Assembly: GCA_013407085.1 (NCBI GenBank) | Contig: JACCGJ010019054.1 | Span: 1-64,000, forward strand | From: Atriophallophorus winterbourni | Lineage: Eukaryota > Platyhelminthes > Trematoda > Plagiorchiida > Microphallidae | Length of the DNA: 64,000 nucleotides | Reading direction: 5' to 3' | Shown here: positions 10,629 to 64,000 of the stretch, in pieces | Numbering within the stretch: the stretch's first letter is position 1 | Layout of the letters: the number at the start of each line of letters is the position of its first letter | Notes under the pieces: generated by a model | What the model saw: only the letters and a program-made list of their open reading frames with translations | Told to the model about the DNA's origin: nothing | The model's database searches: none | Translations under genes and position numbers: made by a program

Positions 10629-11136
10629 ATGGCGGCTGATGCTAATACAATTATCAATAAAGAAGAAATGCAAAATTAAACCAAGCCACTATACAATGAT
10701 GATGCGAGTTCACAGTGTGACTAACATGCGAATGGTGAATTTAAAAAGAGCCTACAGATAACTGAAGTTTAATTAAATGACTTATTGATTGATAAATTGA
10801 AACCTAGGCTTCAACATGAAGATCGTGTTTTATCCACGGTTTTATGGAGGCAGCAAGAATAAAATGCAATGATCAACATAGAGAAATTCGAGCTAGCAAT
10901 TCGTAATAACTTAGCAGATCCCATGATCCTCGTGCTTTGGTAGGGTCTGAAACAAATTCGAATCAATCCGTGAATAAAATGGCGCCGTAAAACGATCAAC
11001 TTGTTTCAAAACAGATAATGCTTTTGAAAAACGAAATAAATGTTCCACCATCCGTAAGGCTTACTGTGAGTGTCATTTGTACTGACGATCCTAAGCCTGG
11101 ATGCAATTTATTCAAAAGCCAACAGAAAACAAGATG
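10629..11136 (+). pseudogene. Decayed intronless coding frame, unidentified
   Basis: From an ATG at 10629 a single frame runs about 300 bases with four TAA stops (10677, 10722, 10770, 10860) in otherwise protein-like sequence. It starts MAADANTIINKEEMQN and later includes LLIDKLKPRLQHEDRVLS and INIEKFELAIRNNLADP. Near 10925 a frameshift moves homology-like sequence to another frame (ALVGSETNSNQSVNKMAP), which has one more TAA at about 10988 and then runs open through VPPSVRLTVSVICTDDPK to a TGA at 11134. I do not recognise the protein. The absence of introns suggests a retrocopy or the remains of an element gene, and the repeated TAA stops suggest long neutral decay. It lies just upstream of Gypsy element 2 but outside its LTR. 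Confidence 0.45.
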
Positions 11137-11502
11137 AGGGAAAATTGAAAAAAGTGTGAAATTATGAAAATAGGAACTTTAATGCCGTTAGAATTGATAA
11201 ATACTATGTTTGATACTGTAAGTTCAAACTAGAAATGCTGGAAACACAAAGTCCCTTAAGTTGTAATTCTGAACGACTACAGAAATACTGATATTAATTC
11301 CGCACACGTTGTGTCCAATACTGTTCATTATAGAATAATCTATCTTGATTTTGAACTGTTTTCTTGTCTGGTAGATGAAGTGAATTAATTCCACTAGGAA
11401 GAGTTCTCCTGCGTCAATTTTTATCTGTGTGCGAATTGAGAAGTTATGCTGGAAATTTAATATTTGAATGCTAGTAAGTGTTTTTTTGAAAGTTGTGAAT
11501 AT
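11137..11502. other. No supported gene
   Basis: AT-rich flank between the decayed frame and the 5' LTR of Gypsy element 2. Nothing recognised. Confidence 0.4.
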
Positions 11503-11713
11503 TTTTACAGGCATCATATCTACGTTATATTTGACTGTGTTGTGCGGTCATGCACCCACACGCGCGTACAGTGTATCGATTGAAATCCGCTTACAGCTCT
11601 ACTCTCATTGGTCCGTCAATGTTGATCGCAAACTTGTTCAAATTAAGTCACTTTGTTCAATAGAGTTCTGTTGTGTGAGTAGAGCCTTTTTTTATCTTGT
11701 TCGGGTTACAACA
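11503..11713 (+). repeat. 5' LTR of Gypsy element 2
   Basis: It matches 15844-16045. The start base is inferred by aligning TTTTACAGG here with TGTTACAGG in the 3' copy. The right edge is approximate because the two copies diverge after TTCGGG. Confidence 0.8.
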
Positions 11714-11729
11714 TTTGGCGACGGGAATT

Positions 11730-12992
11730 ATGGACCCCATGCTGATGGAGTTTTTGAAGCAGCAACAACAACAGATATTTCAACAACAGCAAGCCACAAC
11801 ACAGATGTTTGAATCATTTACAAATAAGTTAAAAATGCTGGTTAGTTCGCAATTCCCCGTTGGCACCACTCATCAGTTAAAAGACTCAATTGCACATAAC
11901 ATCCAAGAATTCCATTATGATCCAGACAACGGCGCCACTTTCAGTGCTTGGTATCATCGGTATGAAGACATATTTCTTGTGGACGGAGGTGCTTTGGACG
12001 AGCAAACTAAGGTACGAATTTTGATGCAAAAACTTGGTGCCTCAGAATACAGTCAGTATTGTAATTAAATTTTGCCTAACCAGTCAAGAGACTTTAATTT
12101 GTCTGACACAGTGTCCAAGTTAAAATTGATTTTTGGAAAGCGAACATCCATATTCAACTTACGATATAATTGCCTGAAACTGTCAAAGTATTCCAGTGAA
12201 TATATCGTCACCTATGCCGGTCGTGTTAACCAGGAATGTGAGCGCTTTCAACTGACCGAATTAACATCAACACAGTTCAAGGCTCTGATATTTGTTGCCG
12301 GATTGACCTCACCCGATGCCGCTGAATTGAGGACACGTTTACTGGCCAAACTTGATTCTACTCCAGAAATATCCATACAGGATCTAACAGCTGAATACTT
12401 GAGATTGATAAACTTGAAACGTGATTCAGAAATGATCCAGTCATCGTCCTCGAATGAAATAGCTACAGTTGATCGAATCACAAGAGCATCCCAGCACAGC
12501 CCTAGTCCAAAACTTTCTAATCAAACACTTAGACCACCTTCAGCTTGTTGGAACTGCGGACAATGGCATTTTGTTCGTTTTTGTCCTTATCGTGAAATTT
12601 CTTGTCATAAATGCGGACGTACAGGCCACCTGGCAAAATTTTGTCGCCAAAATCAAACTTCACGATTCAGACGCACCTCAAATGTTGTTTTTGCCACAAA
12701 TTGTGCTCAATTCCAGAGTCTACGCAAATTCATCACTCTTGAGATTAATGACAATCCAGTGAGATTGCAAATAGACAGTGCCTCAGATATAACCATTTTT
12801 TCACGTCAGACTTGGATTTCAATCGGAAAACCACCAATGATCCCAACAGCTCGAATCGCCAAGAATGCTTCTGGTGGAGATATACATTTTCTTGGTGAGT
12901 TGAAATGCAAGGTCAAGTTTCGTGATCAAAATCTACTCAGCACATGCTATGTATCAGCTAACGACAAGCTGAATCTTTTGGGCATTGACTGA
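11730..12992 (+). pseudogene. Gypsy element 2 gag and protease
   Basis: The ATG at 11730 (MDPMLMEFLKQQQQQ) follows the primer site. A glutamine-rich N-terminus leads to a capsid-like segment (FSAWYHRYEDIF). A TAA at 12066-12068 breaks the frame after QYCN, and the same frame resumes at once. Two CCHC-type knuckles (CWNCGQWHFVRFC and CHKCGRTGHLAKFC) follow. The protease active site reads IDSAS, where the family has D-S/T-G, so the glycine is lost. The frame ends in a TGA (12990-12992) right after LLGID, where a tryptophan is usual, so this is probably another nonsense change. Confidence 0.87.
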
Positions 12993-13904
12993 ATAGAAGA
13001 GCTCAAACTATGGGATGTACCATTCAATAGTGTTTGCGATGACTCTGTTGAAGTTACTCATGCCACCGACGAAAATGTGTACACTATAAATCCAGTGAAG
13101 CTTAAAAGCGCCGAAGAACTTATGTGTCATTTTCAGTCGAAATATCCAAAGGTATTTTGTGAAGGATTGGGCCTCTGCAACAAAGCTGATGCAGTCTTAT
13201 ACTTACAACCGGGAACACGTCCAGTTTTTCGTCCAAAGAGACCAGTACCTTATTCTGCTTTGGAGGCTGTGGAGAAAGAGTTAGAACGCTTAGTCAAGGA
13301 AGGTGTCTTGAGTCCAGTGACATATTCATCATGGGCTGCACCAATTGTAGCAGTGAGAAAACCAAACGGAACACTGAGGATTTGCGCAGATTTTTCCACC
13401 GGGCTAAATGGCTCACTGGAGACACACCAATATCCATTACCGACCCCAGAGGATCTATTCTCGCAGATGAATGGCGGAAAAATATTTTCAAAGATTGACC
13501 TATCTGATGCATACCTATAAGTTCCAGTTTGTGAGAAATCGAAAGAGCTGCTAACCATCAACACACACAAAGGGTTGTATCGTTATAATCGTCTGCCTTT
13601 CGGTGTCAAATGCGCTCCGGCAATCTTTCAGCAAATAATGGACACCATGCTGTCCGGATTATCCTTTGCTAAAGCTTATATGGATGATATCATCGTATCT
13701 AGCCAGAATCGCGAAGAACATTATGATCATTTAAATCAACTTTTCACAATCATAGAGGAGTACGGTTTCCGTGTCAGGCCAGAAAAATGCGCTCTAATGA
13801 GAGACACTATAACCTACTTGGGATCAATAATTAATCACGAAGGTAGACGACCTGATCCAGACAAAATCAAGGCGATCAGAGACATGCCACCGCTCACAAC
13901 GTAG
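12993..13904 (+). pseudogene. Gypsy element 2 reverse transcriptase
   Basis: In the same frame as gag, RT reads RPVFRPKRPVPY, APIVAVRKPNGTLRICADF, then SKIDLSDAYL (motif A). A TAA interrupts it at 13518-13520, and it continues with LPFGVKCAPAIFQ and AYMDDIIV, an intact YMDD active site. Near 13902 a frameshift ends this frame in TAG, and homology resumes two frames on with QSFLGLVNYY. Confidence 0.88.
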
Positions 13905-15211
13905 CGACATTGCAGTCTTTTCTTGGCCTGGTGAATTATTATCATAACTTTGTACCAAAAATGCACGAACTTCGAGCACCACTTAATTATCTATTAACAA
14001 AGAACAGAAAATGGTCTTGGTCAAATGAATGTCAGCGCTCTTTCAACAGAATAAAGGATATCTTGTCGTCTGATCTTCTGCTAACACACTACGATCCAAA
14101 ACTACCCATGATCGTTGCAGCAGATGCATCACAAAATGGAATCGGCGCCGTACTGTTGCATAAATATCCTGATGGAAAACCAAAAGCCGTCATGCACGTA
14201 TCCAGAACATTAACAGTTGCTGAAAGAAACTACAGTCAGATCGAGAAAGAAGGCTTGGCCATCGTCTTTGCCGTTAACAAGTTCCATAAAATGATTCACG
14301 GACGAAAGTTTACCTTATTCACAGATCATAAGCCACTGTTGGCAATATTTGGTGCGAAGAAGGGAATACCTGTACATACAGCAAATCGACTACAACGCTG
14401 GGCAACACAATTATTGTCTTATGATTTTGACCTCCGATACAAGTGTACCAGCAACTTTGGTCACGCTGATGCACTCTCAAGGCTCATTGCGGACATTGGT
14501 TCTCGATCCCAAAATGAAGACTTCGTAGTGTCTTCTGTTTCAGCAGACCCGATGTACCATGTTTTCAACGCAAGCGTCAGACATCTTCCAATAACGGCAG
14601 CAACAGTTCGCAAGGCAACCGCAAACGACCAAACACTACAACAAGTTATGCAATTCCAACAAAACGGCTGGCCTGAAAAAATCACTGATCCATATCTCAA
14701 ACAGTTCTCTACTCGCCAATTCGCACTATCCATCGTTGATGGCTGTCTTATGTTCCACGATCGAGTAGTCATTCCTAAAGCTCTACAACATCTTGTTCTA
14801 CGACAATTACATCAGGGTCATCCTGGTATCAGTCGGATGAAAGCGCTTAGCCGGAACTATGCCATTTGGCCCTTCATGGACCGTGATATCGAAAACATGG
14901 TGCGCTCATGCTACAGTTGTGCTGAAGCAGCCAAATTACCTCCGAAATGTGAACCACAGCCCTGGCCTGTTCCATCGGGACCATGGAAACGTATTCATGC
15001 AGACTTTGCAGGAGCCTTGAATGGGATACACTATTTGGTCATTGTTGACGCCTATTCAAAATGGCCCGAAATTCATGCCATGAATAGAATCACGACAAGT
15101 TCTACAATATCGATCTTCGAAAGGCTATTTTCTCAATTTGGCATTCCCGAAACGCTGTGCATTCGCCCATTTATCATCCACAATCCAATGGGCAGGCTGA
15201 ACGTTTTGTAG
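13905..15211 (+). pseudogene. Gypsy element 2 RNase H and N-terminal integrase
   Basis: RNase H carries IVAADASQNGIGAVL, QIEKEGLAIVFAV and LFTDHKPL, and closes with GHADALSRL. The integrase zinc region follows (HQGHPGISRMKAL ... CYSCAEA), then the first DDE aspartate in RIHADFAG. After FGIPETL the expected SDNG block with the second catalytic aspartate is absent. Sequence jumps directly to the PIYHPQSNGQAERF block in another frame, a deletion of very roughly 100 bases. Confidence 0.87.
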
Positions 15212-15825
15212 ATACTTTCAAACGAGCACTCGTGAAGCTAGAAGGAGAAGGAACGCGGAATGAACAATTGCATACCTTTCTGTTTGCGTATCGTACAACT
15301 CCAAACCTATCGCTACCAGGAAAACAATCACCAGCCGAACTCTTTTTGGGCCGCCCACTAAGAACAATACACAGCGCCATGCTACCAAAAACCCCAGAAC
15401 ACAAAAAACAGGCAAACTTCGGACTGCTTACAGGTGAAAAGCCTAATGGAAGATCCTATACACCAGGTGATCGAGTATATGTCAGGTCCTTTTACGGAAC
15501 GAGAGAGAAATGGATTCCAGGAATCATAGGACGTAGTCTGGGCACAGTGACGTATGAGTTGCAGTATGGTTCTCGAAAACACATTCGACACGTGAACCAT
15601 ATTAGACCTCGAACAATAGAAGATTATGGAATACAAAACGCAAAGAGTCAACTGCCACTTGATATCTTGTTGGATACTTTCGAAATTCCAACGGAAAACC
15701 AAAAGCCAAACGAGCAGAACACATCAGATATGCAGCAACAAGCTTTACCGCAGAGACGCTCCAACCGAAATCGCAGGCCTGTACAATACCTAAATGTCAA
15801 TCCTACGCTAAAATCATATCAATAA
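15157..15825 (+). pseudogene. Gypsy element 2 C-terminal integrase
   Basis: It resumes after the internal deletion with HPQSNGQAERF, which contains the DDE glutamate, and continues to the end of the polyprotein. The C-terminal region has GDRVYVRSF and IRHVNHIRPR, the integrase tail fold. It stops at 15823-15825, a few bases before the purine tract and 3' LTR. Confidence 0.85.
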
Positions 15826-15832
15826 CTTTCTC

Positions 15833-15843
15833 AAGGAGGGAGA
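15833..15843 (+). promoter_or_regulatory. Polypurine tract of Gypsy element 2
   Basis: AAGGAGGGAGA immediately precedes the TGTTACAG start of the 3' LTR, where plus-strand synthesis primes in LTR elements. Confidence 0.75.
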
Positions 15844-16045
15844 TGTTACAGGCAGCATATCTACGTTATATTTGACTGTGTGTGCGGTCATGCACCCGCA
15901 CGCGCGTACAGTGTATCGATTGAAATCCGCTTACAACTCTACTCTCATTGGTCCGTTAATATTGATCGCAAACTTGTTCAAATCATGTCACTTTGTTCAA
16001 TAGAGTTCTGTTGTGCGCGTTGAGCCTTTTTTTATCCTGTTCGGG
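15844..16045 (+). repeat. 3' LTR of Gypsy element 2
   Basis: It begins TGTTACAGG and matches the 5' LTR to TTCGGG. Its last few bases do not match the 5' copy, so the end may be truncated. A diverged RTE-like fragment follows within about 140 bases. Confidence 0.8.
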
Positions 16046-16184
16046 ATATTAAAGTCTGCCGGAAAGCGCGACTTAATACATTTCAACCACCATTGGACTA
16101 CATTTTGGTAGTACGATGAGTACGGAGTAGGATTACATTCATTCTGTACACTGTTGGCAGGAGGAGTGTGTCGCACAAGAGATG

Positions 16185-16905
16185 CGAGATACAAAGGCCA
16201 TCACGTTATTAACGAACAAGGGTGACAGAGGAGAATGCAACAATTACAGAGGAATCTACTTTCTATAAGTTGTAGGCAAATTGTTTGCTAACGTCTTAAA
16301 TATCCGGCTACAATTTTCGGCCAATCGATTTTACGCCGTATCCCAATGTGGCTTTAACAGGGGAAGATCAACCGTTGACATGATCTTCTCCCTTAGTCAA
16401 CTTCGAGAAAATTGTCGGGAACAGCGTATGCTTTTTTTATTGATTTAACAAAAGCTTTCGACTACGTCAGCGGGAAAGGTCTTTTGAAAAGTTTTCAAGT
16501 TATGGGCTGTGATTCAAACCTGCTCAAACTCATTATTTTGGTCCACTTAGGCATGATTGGCGTTGACAATTTCAACGGTTTTAGTTTAGAAGCCTTCGAA
16601 ATTCACCGCGGCGTCAAAGTAGGGTGTGTTCTTGCTCCCATGATTTTCGGGATTTTCTTTGCTCTGCTACCGAATCACGTTTCAGAACGAGAACAGAATG
16701 CATTTACCTACGCATGCGAAATGATGGCAAGCTTTTCTATCTGAATCGGTTGAGAGCACAAACCAATGCACGAGATGTGCTAATACGTGACCTGCTGTTT
16801 GCCAAAGATGCAGTCAGTATTGCTCACTCCCAAGAACACCACCAGGCGCTAATGGACTGTTTATCGTCGACATGCAAACACTCTGGGTTACATCCGAGCT
16901 AACAT
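16185..16905 (+). mobile_element. RTE-like non-LTR retrotransposon fragment, RT domain
   Basis: A plus-strand RT is spread over several frames. A stretch near 16200-16400 reads NNYRGI and SQCGFNRGRSTVDMIFSL. Motif A follows as FIDLTKAFDYV (16412-16744 frame) and motif B as GVKVGCVLAPMIFGIFFAL. Then, after a frameshift, VLIRDLLFAKDAVSIAH stands where the YADD box should be and reads FAKD, a degraded active site. There are several stops and frameshifts. It shares its family with the fragments at 17990, 24915, 27040 and 50255. The missing C-terminal half may be the piece at 17940-18650, with about 1.1 kb of unrelated sequence between. Confidence 0.75.
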
Positions 16906-17939
16906 ACAAAGGATTCGAAAGACAGCCTGGGTGCAGTTAATGTTTCGTGGAGTATCGTAAATGTCTAAGTTAACAATAGGATTTGGCCGCATTGATCACC
17001 TCCTTATAAACATAAATTGAAATATCATTAAATTAAACTATTGGGTGAAACTCGAACGGTACATTCACATTGAATTCACTGTAAATTAAAATGGTCTACA
17101 CATATTCTAATCTCAATCATTCAATCACGTTTAAAAGATGTAATATAGAAAGCTGTAAACTTACGTTGAAAATTATAACACCATTGAGCACTGAGCACAC
17201 GTATTCTATAATGTGATTCACCTTCATACGGTGACCTAACGCTTCTTGCAAAACATCACCGCACCTTGCGCAGCAGGTGCATGATCAAGTTAAACGTTGA
17301 GATACAAATCTGCTTTCAGTGTGTTTAACGAGTTGTAGAATCAGTGTTATTGTAAAGTTGCAAACTAAAGCACCGATTTTCGCGATTTTATTTATATATA
17401 ATTTCAAATTGAACGTCAAAATGTAAACCACCATAATACGAAAAAGCTGAACAAATCCTAAATTTAATTAGATATATACGCCTAAACGCGTTGCCTTTTG
17501 TGTGCTTCTTTCGTTCAATGTAGACTACGGATGTCCATCACAATCGCATGATGCATTTGTGCTCCGTAGCTTTCTGAATGACTAAAAGGTCCGCTGCGGG
17601 TTCAACAATTACTCCCGATGCGCTCATAGAGATAAGCAAGACATGGTCGTTCGGTGTCTGTTGCACGCGGTGGCGTCATCTGCGTTCAGCAGTCAGGAGC
17701 TATATCGGTTCTTATTTAGCTTAAACGTGACGCTACAACAATCGCCTACAAAATGAGTCGTCAAGAGCAAATTCTTCTCAACTCGTATGGTAAACCAGGG
17801 GATGTTTCGTATCTCATTTTGCGCACCTCTGAGTACCGAAATTGTGGTCAGTCGTTAGGACGACTTTAATAATTTTCACTCACCATCGAGTTGTTCTTTC
17901 GGAATACGACTATTTTCCATTCTGTACAGTTTTGACAGG
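16906..17939. other. No supported gene
   Basis: Non-coding sequence between two fragments of the same retrotransposon family. A somewhat GC-richer patch (about 17560-17720) is not recognised. The rest is AT-rich. Confidence 0.4.
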
Positions 17940-18650
17940 AGTATGTCATTTTGTCCCAATTGAACTCTCTTGTTTCTGGTAACAGCAATTGACTGCAAAT
18001 TCTAAGATGATAGTATATAGCGTGTGCGTACTAAATGCTCTTCTGTACGGCTGTGAAACATGTACCACTCACTACTGACACGAACGGTGTTTGCATGCTT
18101 TTAATTTACGAAGGCTGCATCGTATCTTGAACATATCGTGGATGAACGAAGTTACAAATGTTGAAGTGTTTTTTAAAGCGTGTCGACAGAGCATATTCAC
18201 AAGACTACGACAGCCAAGCTTGGCCACGTCTACAGAATGGAGAATTTTGGTATTCCGAATGTTCTACTCTATGGTGAGTTGCAATCAAGACGTCAACCAT
18301 TGGGCAGACGTTTTTAAAAGAGAAACGAAACCTCTTATCATTGACCCAGCGAGCTTATAAGAACTTACTCTTGACCGCTCACATTTTAGATATTGTGTAA
18401 AGCGTCGTCTGCAAGCTGGGGAGGAGCAGATACAGCTGTTATTTGGTGAACACACATCACAAAGCGGGCGTGAAACTGACGCCTATCAACCGAGTTCTTC
18501 TTTTCTTTGCACGCGCTGCGGGAAAGATTGTTCCTCCCGAATCAGACTGATTCGTGATTCGAAAAGCTGTGTAACATGAAAAATAACATGCGATTGTTAT
18601 GTACATCCATGCTCGACATCGACCGAACTAGGCCAACAACAACAGCAAGT
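17940..18650 (+). mobile_element. RTE-like non-LTR retrotransposon fragment, C-terminal part
   Basis: It matches the better-preserved copy at 50255-51085. VCVLNALLYGCET is followed by RRLHRILNISWMNEVTNVEV, then a cysteine motif CTRCGKDCSSR at the C-terminus, and finally the 3' end GGCCAACAACAACA. Stops (for example near 18077 and 18358) and small indels make it non-functional. Confidence 0.8.
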
Positions 18651-19578
18651 GACTAAACCAGCGTAATCCTCGCTGTCGTATTAGGGTGAAACTAGAATCT
18701 AGACCATCATTAGAAAGCACTTCAGCAATCTCTTGTTCGTACATTCGAGATAAGATAAGGCGGATGTTTCATGTTTTGTGCGGATGATCCAGGTCTCATG
18801 GCCTTAAAATAACGTTTCATAATTTCTCTATACAAACAGTGGTTATACCATGGTTTAGGACAGTGTACGTAATTTGAGAATACATCACGTTTTTTTCGGG
18901 CATTTCTAACAACGAATACAGAAAAAAAGTAGTTTCAGTTGGCCATTAATTGCGAAACCTCTATATTATTTATATAATTTTGAAATCTTTTTCCAATCAA
19001 TGTCATATTTTTGAACAGCGTTAAGCGCATACAAATAATGCCGTTAAATATTCCAAATCACTAACTTCTTAGATGAGGTTACCAATCCATCTCATTAATC
19101 TTGTAATCTTCAAAATGATCGCAAATAAAAATCATTATTACCTTCCCTAGTCCATAAGCTATTGCAAGACATATCATGCTTTATCCAATTATATTGAAAG
19201 TATTGGCAAATTAATTGCGCAATTTTAGGATGCGATCTTTAATCGACCACTATAGTAATGAGTTGCTTCGGAAGCGCTCTGCTTTGTTTGAATGATACAA
19301 TTACAAATGATTGATTAAAGTGATGCTGAAACGTTATGTAATCTAGAAAGGTTTGAGTGATTTAATTTACTACATTAGATACAATACAATACAGTAATCC
19401 ACAGATCAAGCTATGCCCTAAGTATTCCCCCTTCGGATAAAGTCTTGGTGTTGCTGGTGGAGTCAGGAAGCCAGAAATTACAGCTGGCGAACATCTGTGA
19501 ATTTATCGCAACATTCGGATCATCGGTATAACCTTACATACGTTAACCCCTCCCCACGTAACACGTAGTCACATCCCT
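18651..19578. other. No supported gene
   Basis: AT-rich, non-coding. From about 19450 the composition becomes GC-richer as it enters the tandem repeat below. Confidence 0.4.
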
Positions 19579-20205
19579 GAGGTCAACCTGTCCAACGCTA
19601 ATCGCGTTCACCCACCAATCCCACAACACAAGAGAAGCTGATTGGTCAAAGGCGTTTATTACGCTTCATCCCTGAGGTCAACCTGTCAAACGCTAATCGC
19701 GTTCACCCACCAATCCCACTACACAAGAGAAGCTGATTGGTCAAAAGCGTTTATTACGCTTCATCCCTGAGGTCAACTTGTCCAACGCTAATCGCGTTCA
19801 CCCACCAATCCCACAACACAAGAGAAGCTGATTGGTCAAAGGCGTTTATTACGCTTCATCCCTGAGGTCAACCTGTCCAACACTAATCGCGTTCAACCAC
19901 CAATCCCACAACACAAGAGAAGCTGATTGGTCAAAGGCGTTTATTACGCTTCATCCCTGAGGTCAACCTGTCCAACGCTAATCGCGTTCACCCACCAATC
20001 CCACAACCCAAGAGAAGCTGATTGGTCAAAGGCGTTTATTACGCTTCATCCCTGAGGTCAACCTGTCCAACGCTAATCGCGTTCACCCACGAATCCACCC
20101 ACAAACAAGAGAAGCTGATTGGTCAAAGGCGTTTATTACGCTTCATCCCTGAGGTCAACCTGTCCAACGCTAATCGCGTTCACCCACCAATCCCACAACC
20201 CATCT
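19579..20205. repeat. Tandem repeat, 95-bp unit, about 6.6 copies
   Basis: Units begin GAGGTCAACCTGTCCAACGC at 19579, 19674, 19769, 19864, 19959, 20054 and 20151 (the last step is 97). Copies differ by only a few bases. Each unit includes AAGAGAAGCTGATTGGTCAA, with a CCAAT-type ATTGG core, and GGCGTTTATTACGCTTCATC. The array ends about 405 bp upstream of the TATA box of the micro-exon gene. The unit is related to dispersed single copies at 33540 and 52740. Confidence 0.95.
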
Positions 20206-20420
20206 AATTTTTCGCACAAGGCAAACACGAAAACACACGCCTATCTTATATAGGCAAAACAAACAACCACAACACTGATCGTCAAACATGCCTATCTCGG
20301 TTGTCACTTCGATTCGTTAGTCGATTTCGTGCCCATCTGTACAATTCAAGCCCTCGGATGTTAAGTTCTGTATATCGTTCGAATTGCTGTGATCAGCACT
20401 CACCGCTAATGCACTGCGAC
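20206..20420 (+). repeat. Flank of the 95-bp repeat, part of a dispersed family
   Basis: It contains CTATCTTATATAGGCAAAAC, then AACACTGATCGTCAAAC, a TGTCACTTCG block and GTCGATTTCGTGCC. The same series of blocks, diverged, follows the single repeat unit at 33540-33790 and partly appears at 30470-30600. So one dispersed element of several hundred bases exists, and its first part was amplified only at 19579-20205. Confidence 0.65.
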
Positions 20421-20611
20421 CTCCACATGAGAACCTTGAACCATAACACAGCATATGCGACATGATATTGATTTAAGGTGCACATGTGAACTTTCAACGC
20501 GGTGCACCGTACTTCCAACGTTTGATATTTTCTCACTGCGGTTCATGCAACGAAAAACATCAATATTTTTTTAACCAATCATATGCAATGTGAGCAGACA
20601 CAGCTAACAGG

Positions 20612-20618
20612 TATAAAT
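20612..20618 (+). promoter_or_regulatory. TATA box of the micro-exon gene
   Basis: GTATAAATG lies 39-45 bases upstream of the ATG at 20657, which leaves a 5' UTR of only about 10-20 bases if transcription starts about 30 bases downstream. Position is seen; function is inferred. Confidence 0.55.
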
Positions 20619-20656
20619 GTTGCCAAAGATTTTGAGTGCACAGAATTATACACATA

Positions 20657-63186
<42,530 letters not shown>

Positions 63187-63611
63187 GTAAGTTTCATTTC
63201 ACTATATGGGTTTCTGATTTCAATTTGTCTCGATAGACTCAAAGAAACTAATTTATTTTACCAGCTCTGATATGTTCTCATATATAGTATGATATATTGT
63301 TTCCATAATATCTGGCTCCAGTAACCTTACACGAAATATTTTCCGTTGATGGTTGCTTTGTTTGATTGTGCGACAGATTACAAGGAAGGCCATTACATAT
63401 AGTCTGAATACCATCATAGTGAATCATTGCTACTTTTGCGTAGAATCAGTCATGCTAAACTCATATTCAACAACTGTCGGGGTGTGAATCAACTGATGGA
63501 GTTTAATCAATATTGTAGTCGAAATAATTGTAACAGTCTAGAGTAACTGACAAACAGCATCTTGCAATAACCTTTGAAGGGAAAGCAATCCATAAATCAC
63601 TTGATAAATTC

Positions 63612-63845
63612 ACAGGTAATTACGCGAATTATCCTGAGTAATTTGCGTAATTTCACATGACAAGATACGTGAAAAATATATTTAAAATTTAAACAGCCCA
63701 ACCTTGAAAAAAGTGTTTTAAAATCCCGGTTAATTACGCGAATTATCCTGAGTAATTTGCGTAATTTCACATGACAAGATACGTAAAAAATATATTTAAA
63801 ATTTAAACAGCCCAACCTTGAAAAATTGCTTTGAATCGTTGACAT
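63612..63845. repeat. Local tandem duplication, about 115-bp unit
   Basis: TAATTACGCGAATTATCCTG recurs at about 63617 and 63731 with near-identical sequence up to CCCAACCTTGAAAAA. It is present only in the last array unit. Confidence 0.85.
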
Positions 63846-64000
63846 TTCCATGTAGGTTCGAGTATAATACATGAGTGCTGCAATTGTGTATTTTCTCATT
63901 GACTAACAGTTGGTATATTGATCGAGCATGTGACATATTCTAGGGAGGAAAATCGTTCAATCACACGAGCAATAAACCTGCTTAATTCCTACCGTCTACT

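Larger units (their letters stand above)
11503..16045 (+). mobile_element. Gypsy (Ty3-type) LTR retrotransposon, older and inactivated (element 2)
   Basis: A 4.5-kb element with LTRs of about 205 bp (11503-11713 and 15844-16045). They share long identical blocks but differ by roughly a dozen bases, so this copy is clearly older than element 1. A purine tract AAGGAGGGAGA (15833-15843) precedes the 3' LTR. A TTTGGCGACGGG segment (from 11714) at the primer site begins with TGG after the LTR, as expected for tRNA priming. The interior encodes gag with CCHC knuckles, protease, RT, RNase H and integrase. It carries three in-frame stops, one frameshift and a deletion in the integrase core. I could not confirm a target-site duplication; the 3' LTR seems to lose its last bases. 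Confidence 0.9.

Noticed and set aside
16041..16050. ATAT as target-site duplication of Gypsy element 2
   Set aside because: The 3' LTR edge is uncertain and a 4-bp AT-only match is not evidence in this AT-rich sequence.
19579..20205. Regular repeats considered as a CRISPR array
   Set aside because: Units are contiguous without variable spacers and the genome is eukaryotic; this is a minisatellite.

Overview
This window looks like genomic DNA from a digenean fluke, most likely a schistosome or close relative. It is AT-rich and intron-rich. It carries schistosome-type mobile elements: two Gypsy LTR elements, RTE-like and CR1-like fragments, a Penelope-like element, and SINE-like copies with a hammerhead ribozyme core resembling the schistosome S-alpha family. 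Its main resident is a very large micro-exon gene (MEG), a gene type first described in schistosomes. There is no prokaryotic signal. The species cannot be named from the sequence alone.

Layout. 0.6-5.4 kb: two minus-strand exons of an unnamed coiled-coil protein; the intron between them holds a complete, young Gypsy element (995-4865). 5.4-10.6 kb: mostly non-coding, with copies of a dispersed repeat and a minus-strand RTE-like element. 10.63-11.14 kb: a decayed intronless coding frame. 11.5-16.05 kb: an older Gypsy element with several stops, a frameshift and an integrase deletion. 16.2-18.7 kb: two decayed RTE-like fragments. 19.58-20.2 kb: a 95-bp tandem repeat, immediately upstream of the MEG.

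20.66 kb to the right edge: the MEG, plus strand. A 61-nt signal-peptide exon is followed by at least 35 tiny exons of 9-51 nt. Every one is a multiple of 3, every one is in phase 1-1, and each has AG and GT borders. I count about 838 coding nt spread over 42.5 kb, and no terminal stop exon is in the window. The introns carry a nest of RTE, CR1 and Gypsy fragments, a Penelope-like element with inverted ends, two hammerhead SINE copies, a gag-only LTR element with a perfect target duplication, and long microsatellites. From about 59.1 kb to the end the locus becomes a tandem array with a 1.2-1.4 kb unit, nested in a 2.6 kb higher-order period. The units carry extra 24-nt micro-exons, so the gene appears to grow by duplicating exon-bearing units.

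Coordinates of spliced exons were read by eye from splice signals and phase and have not been checked against RNA.
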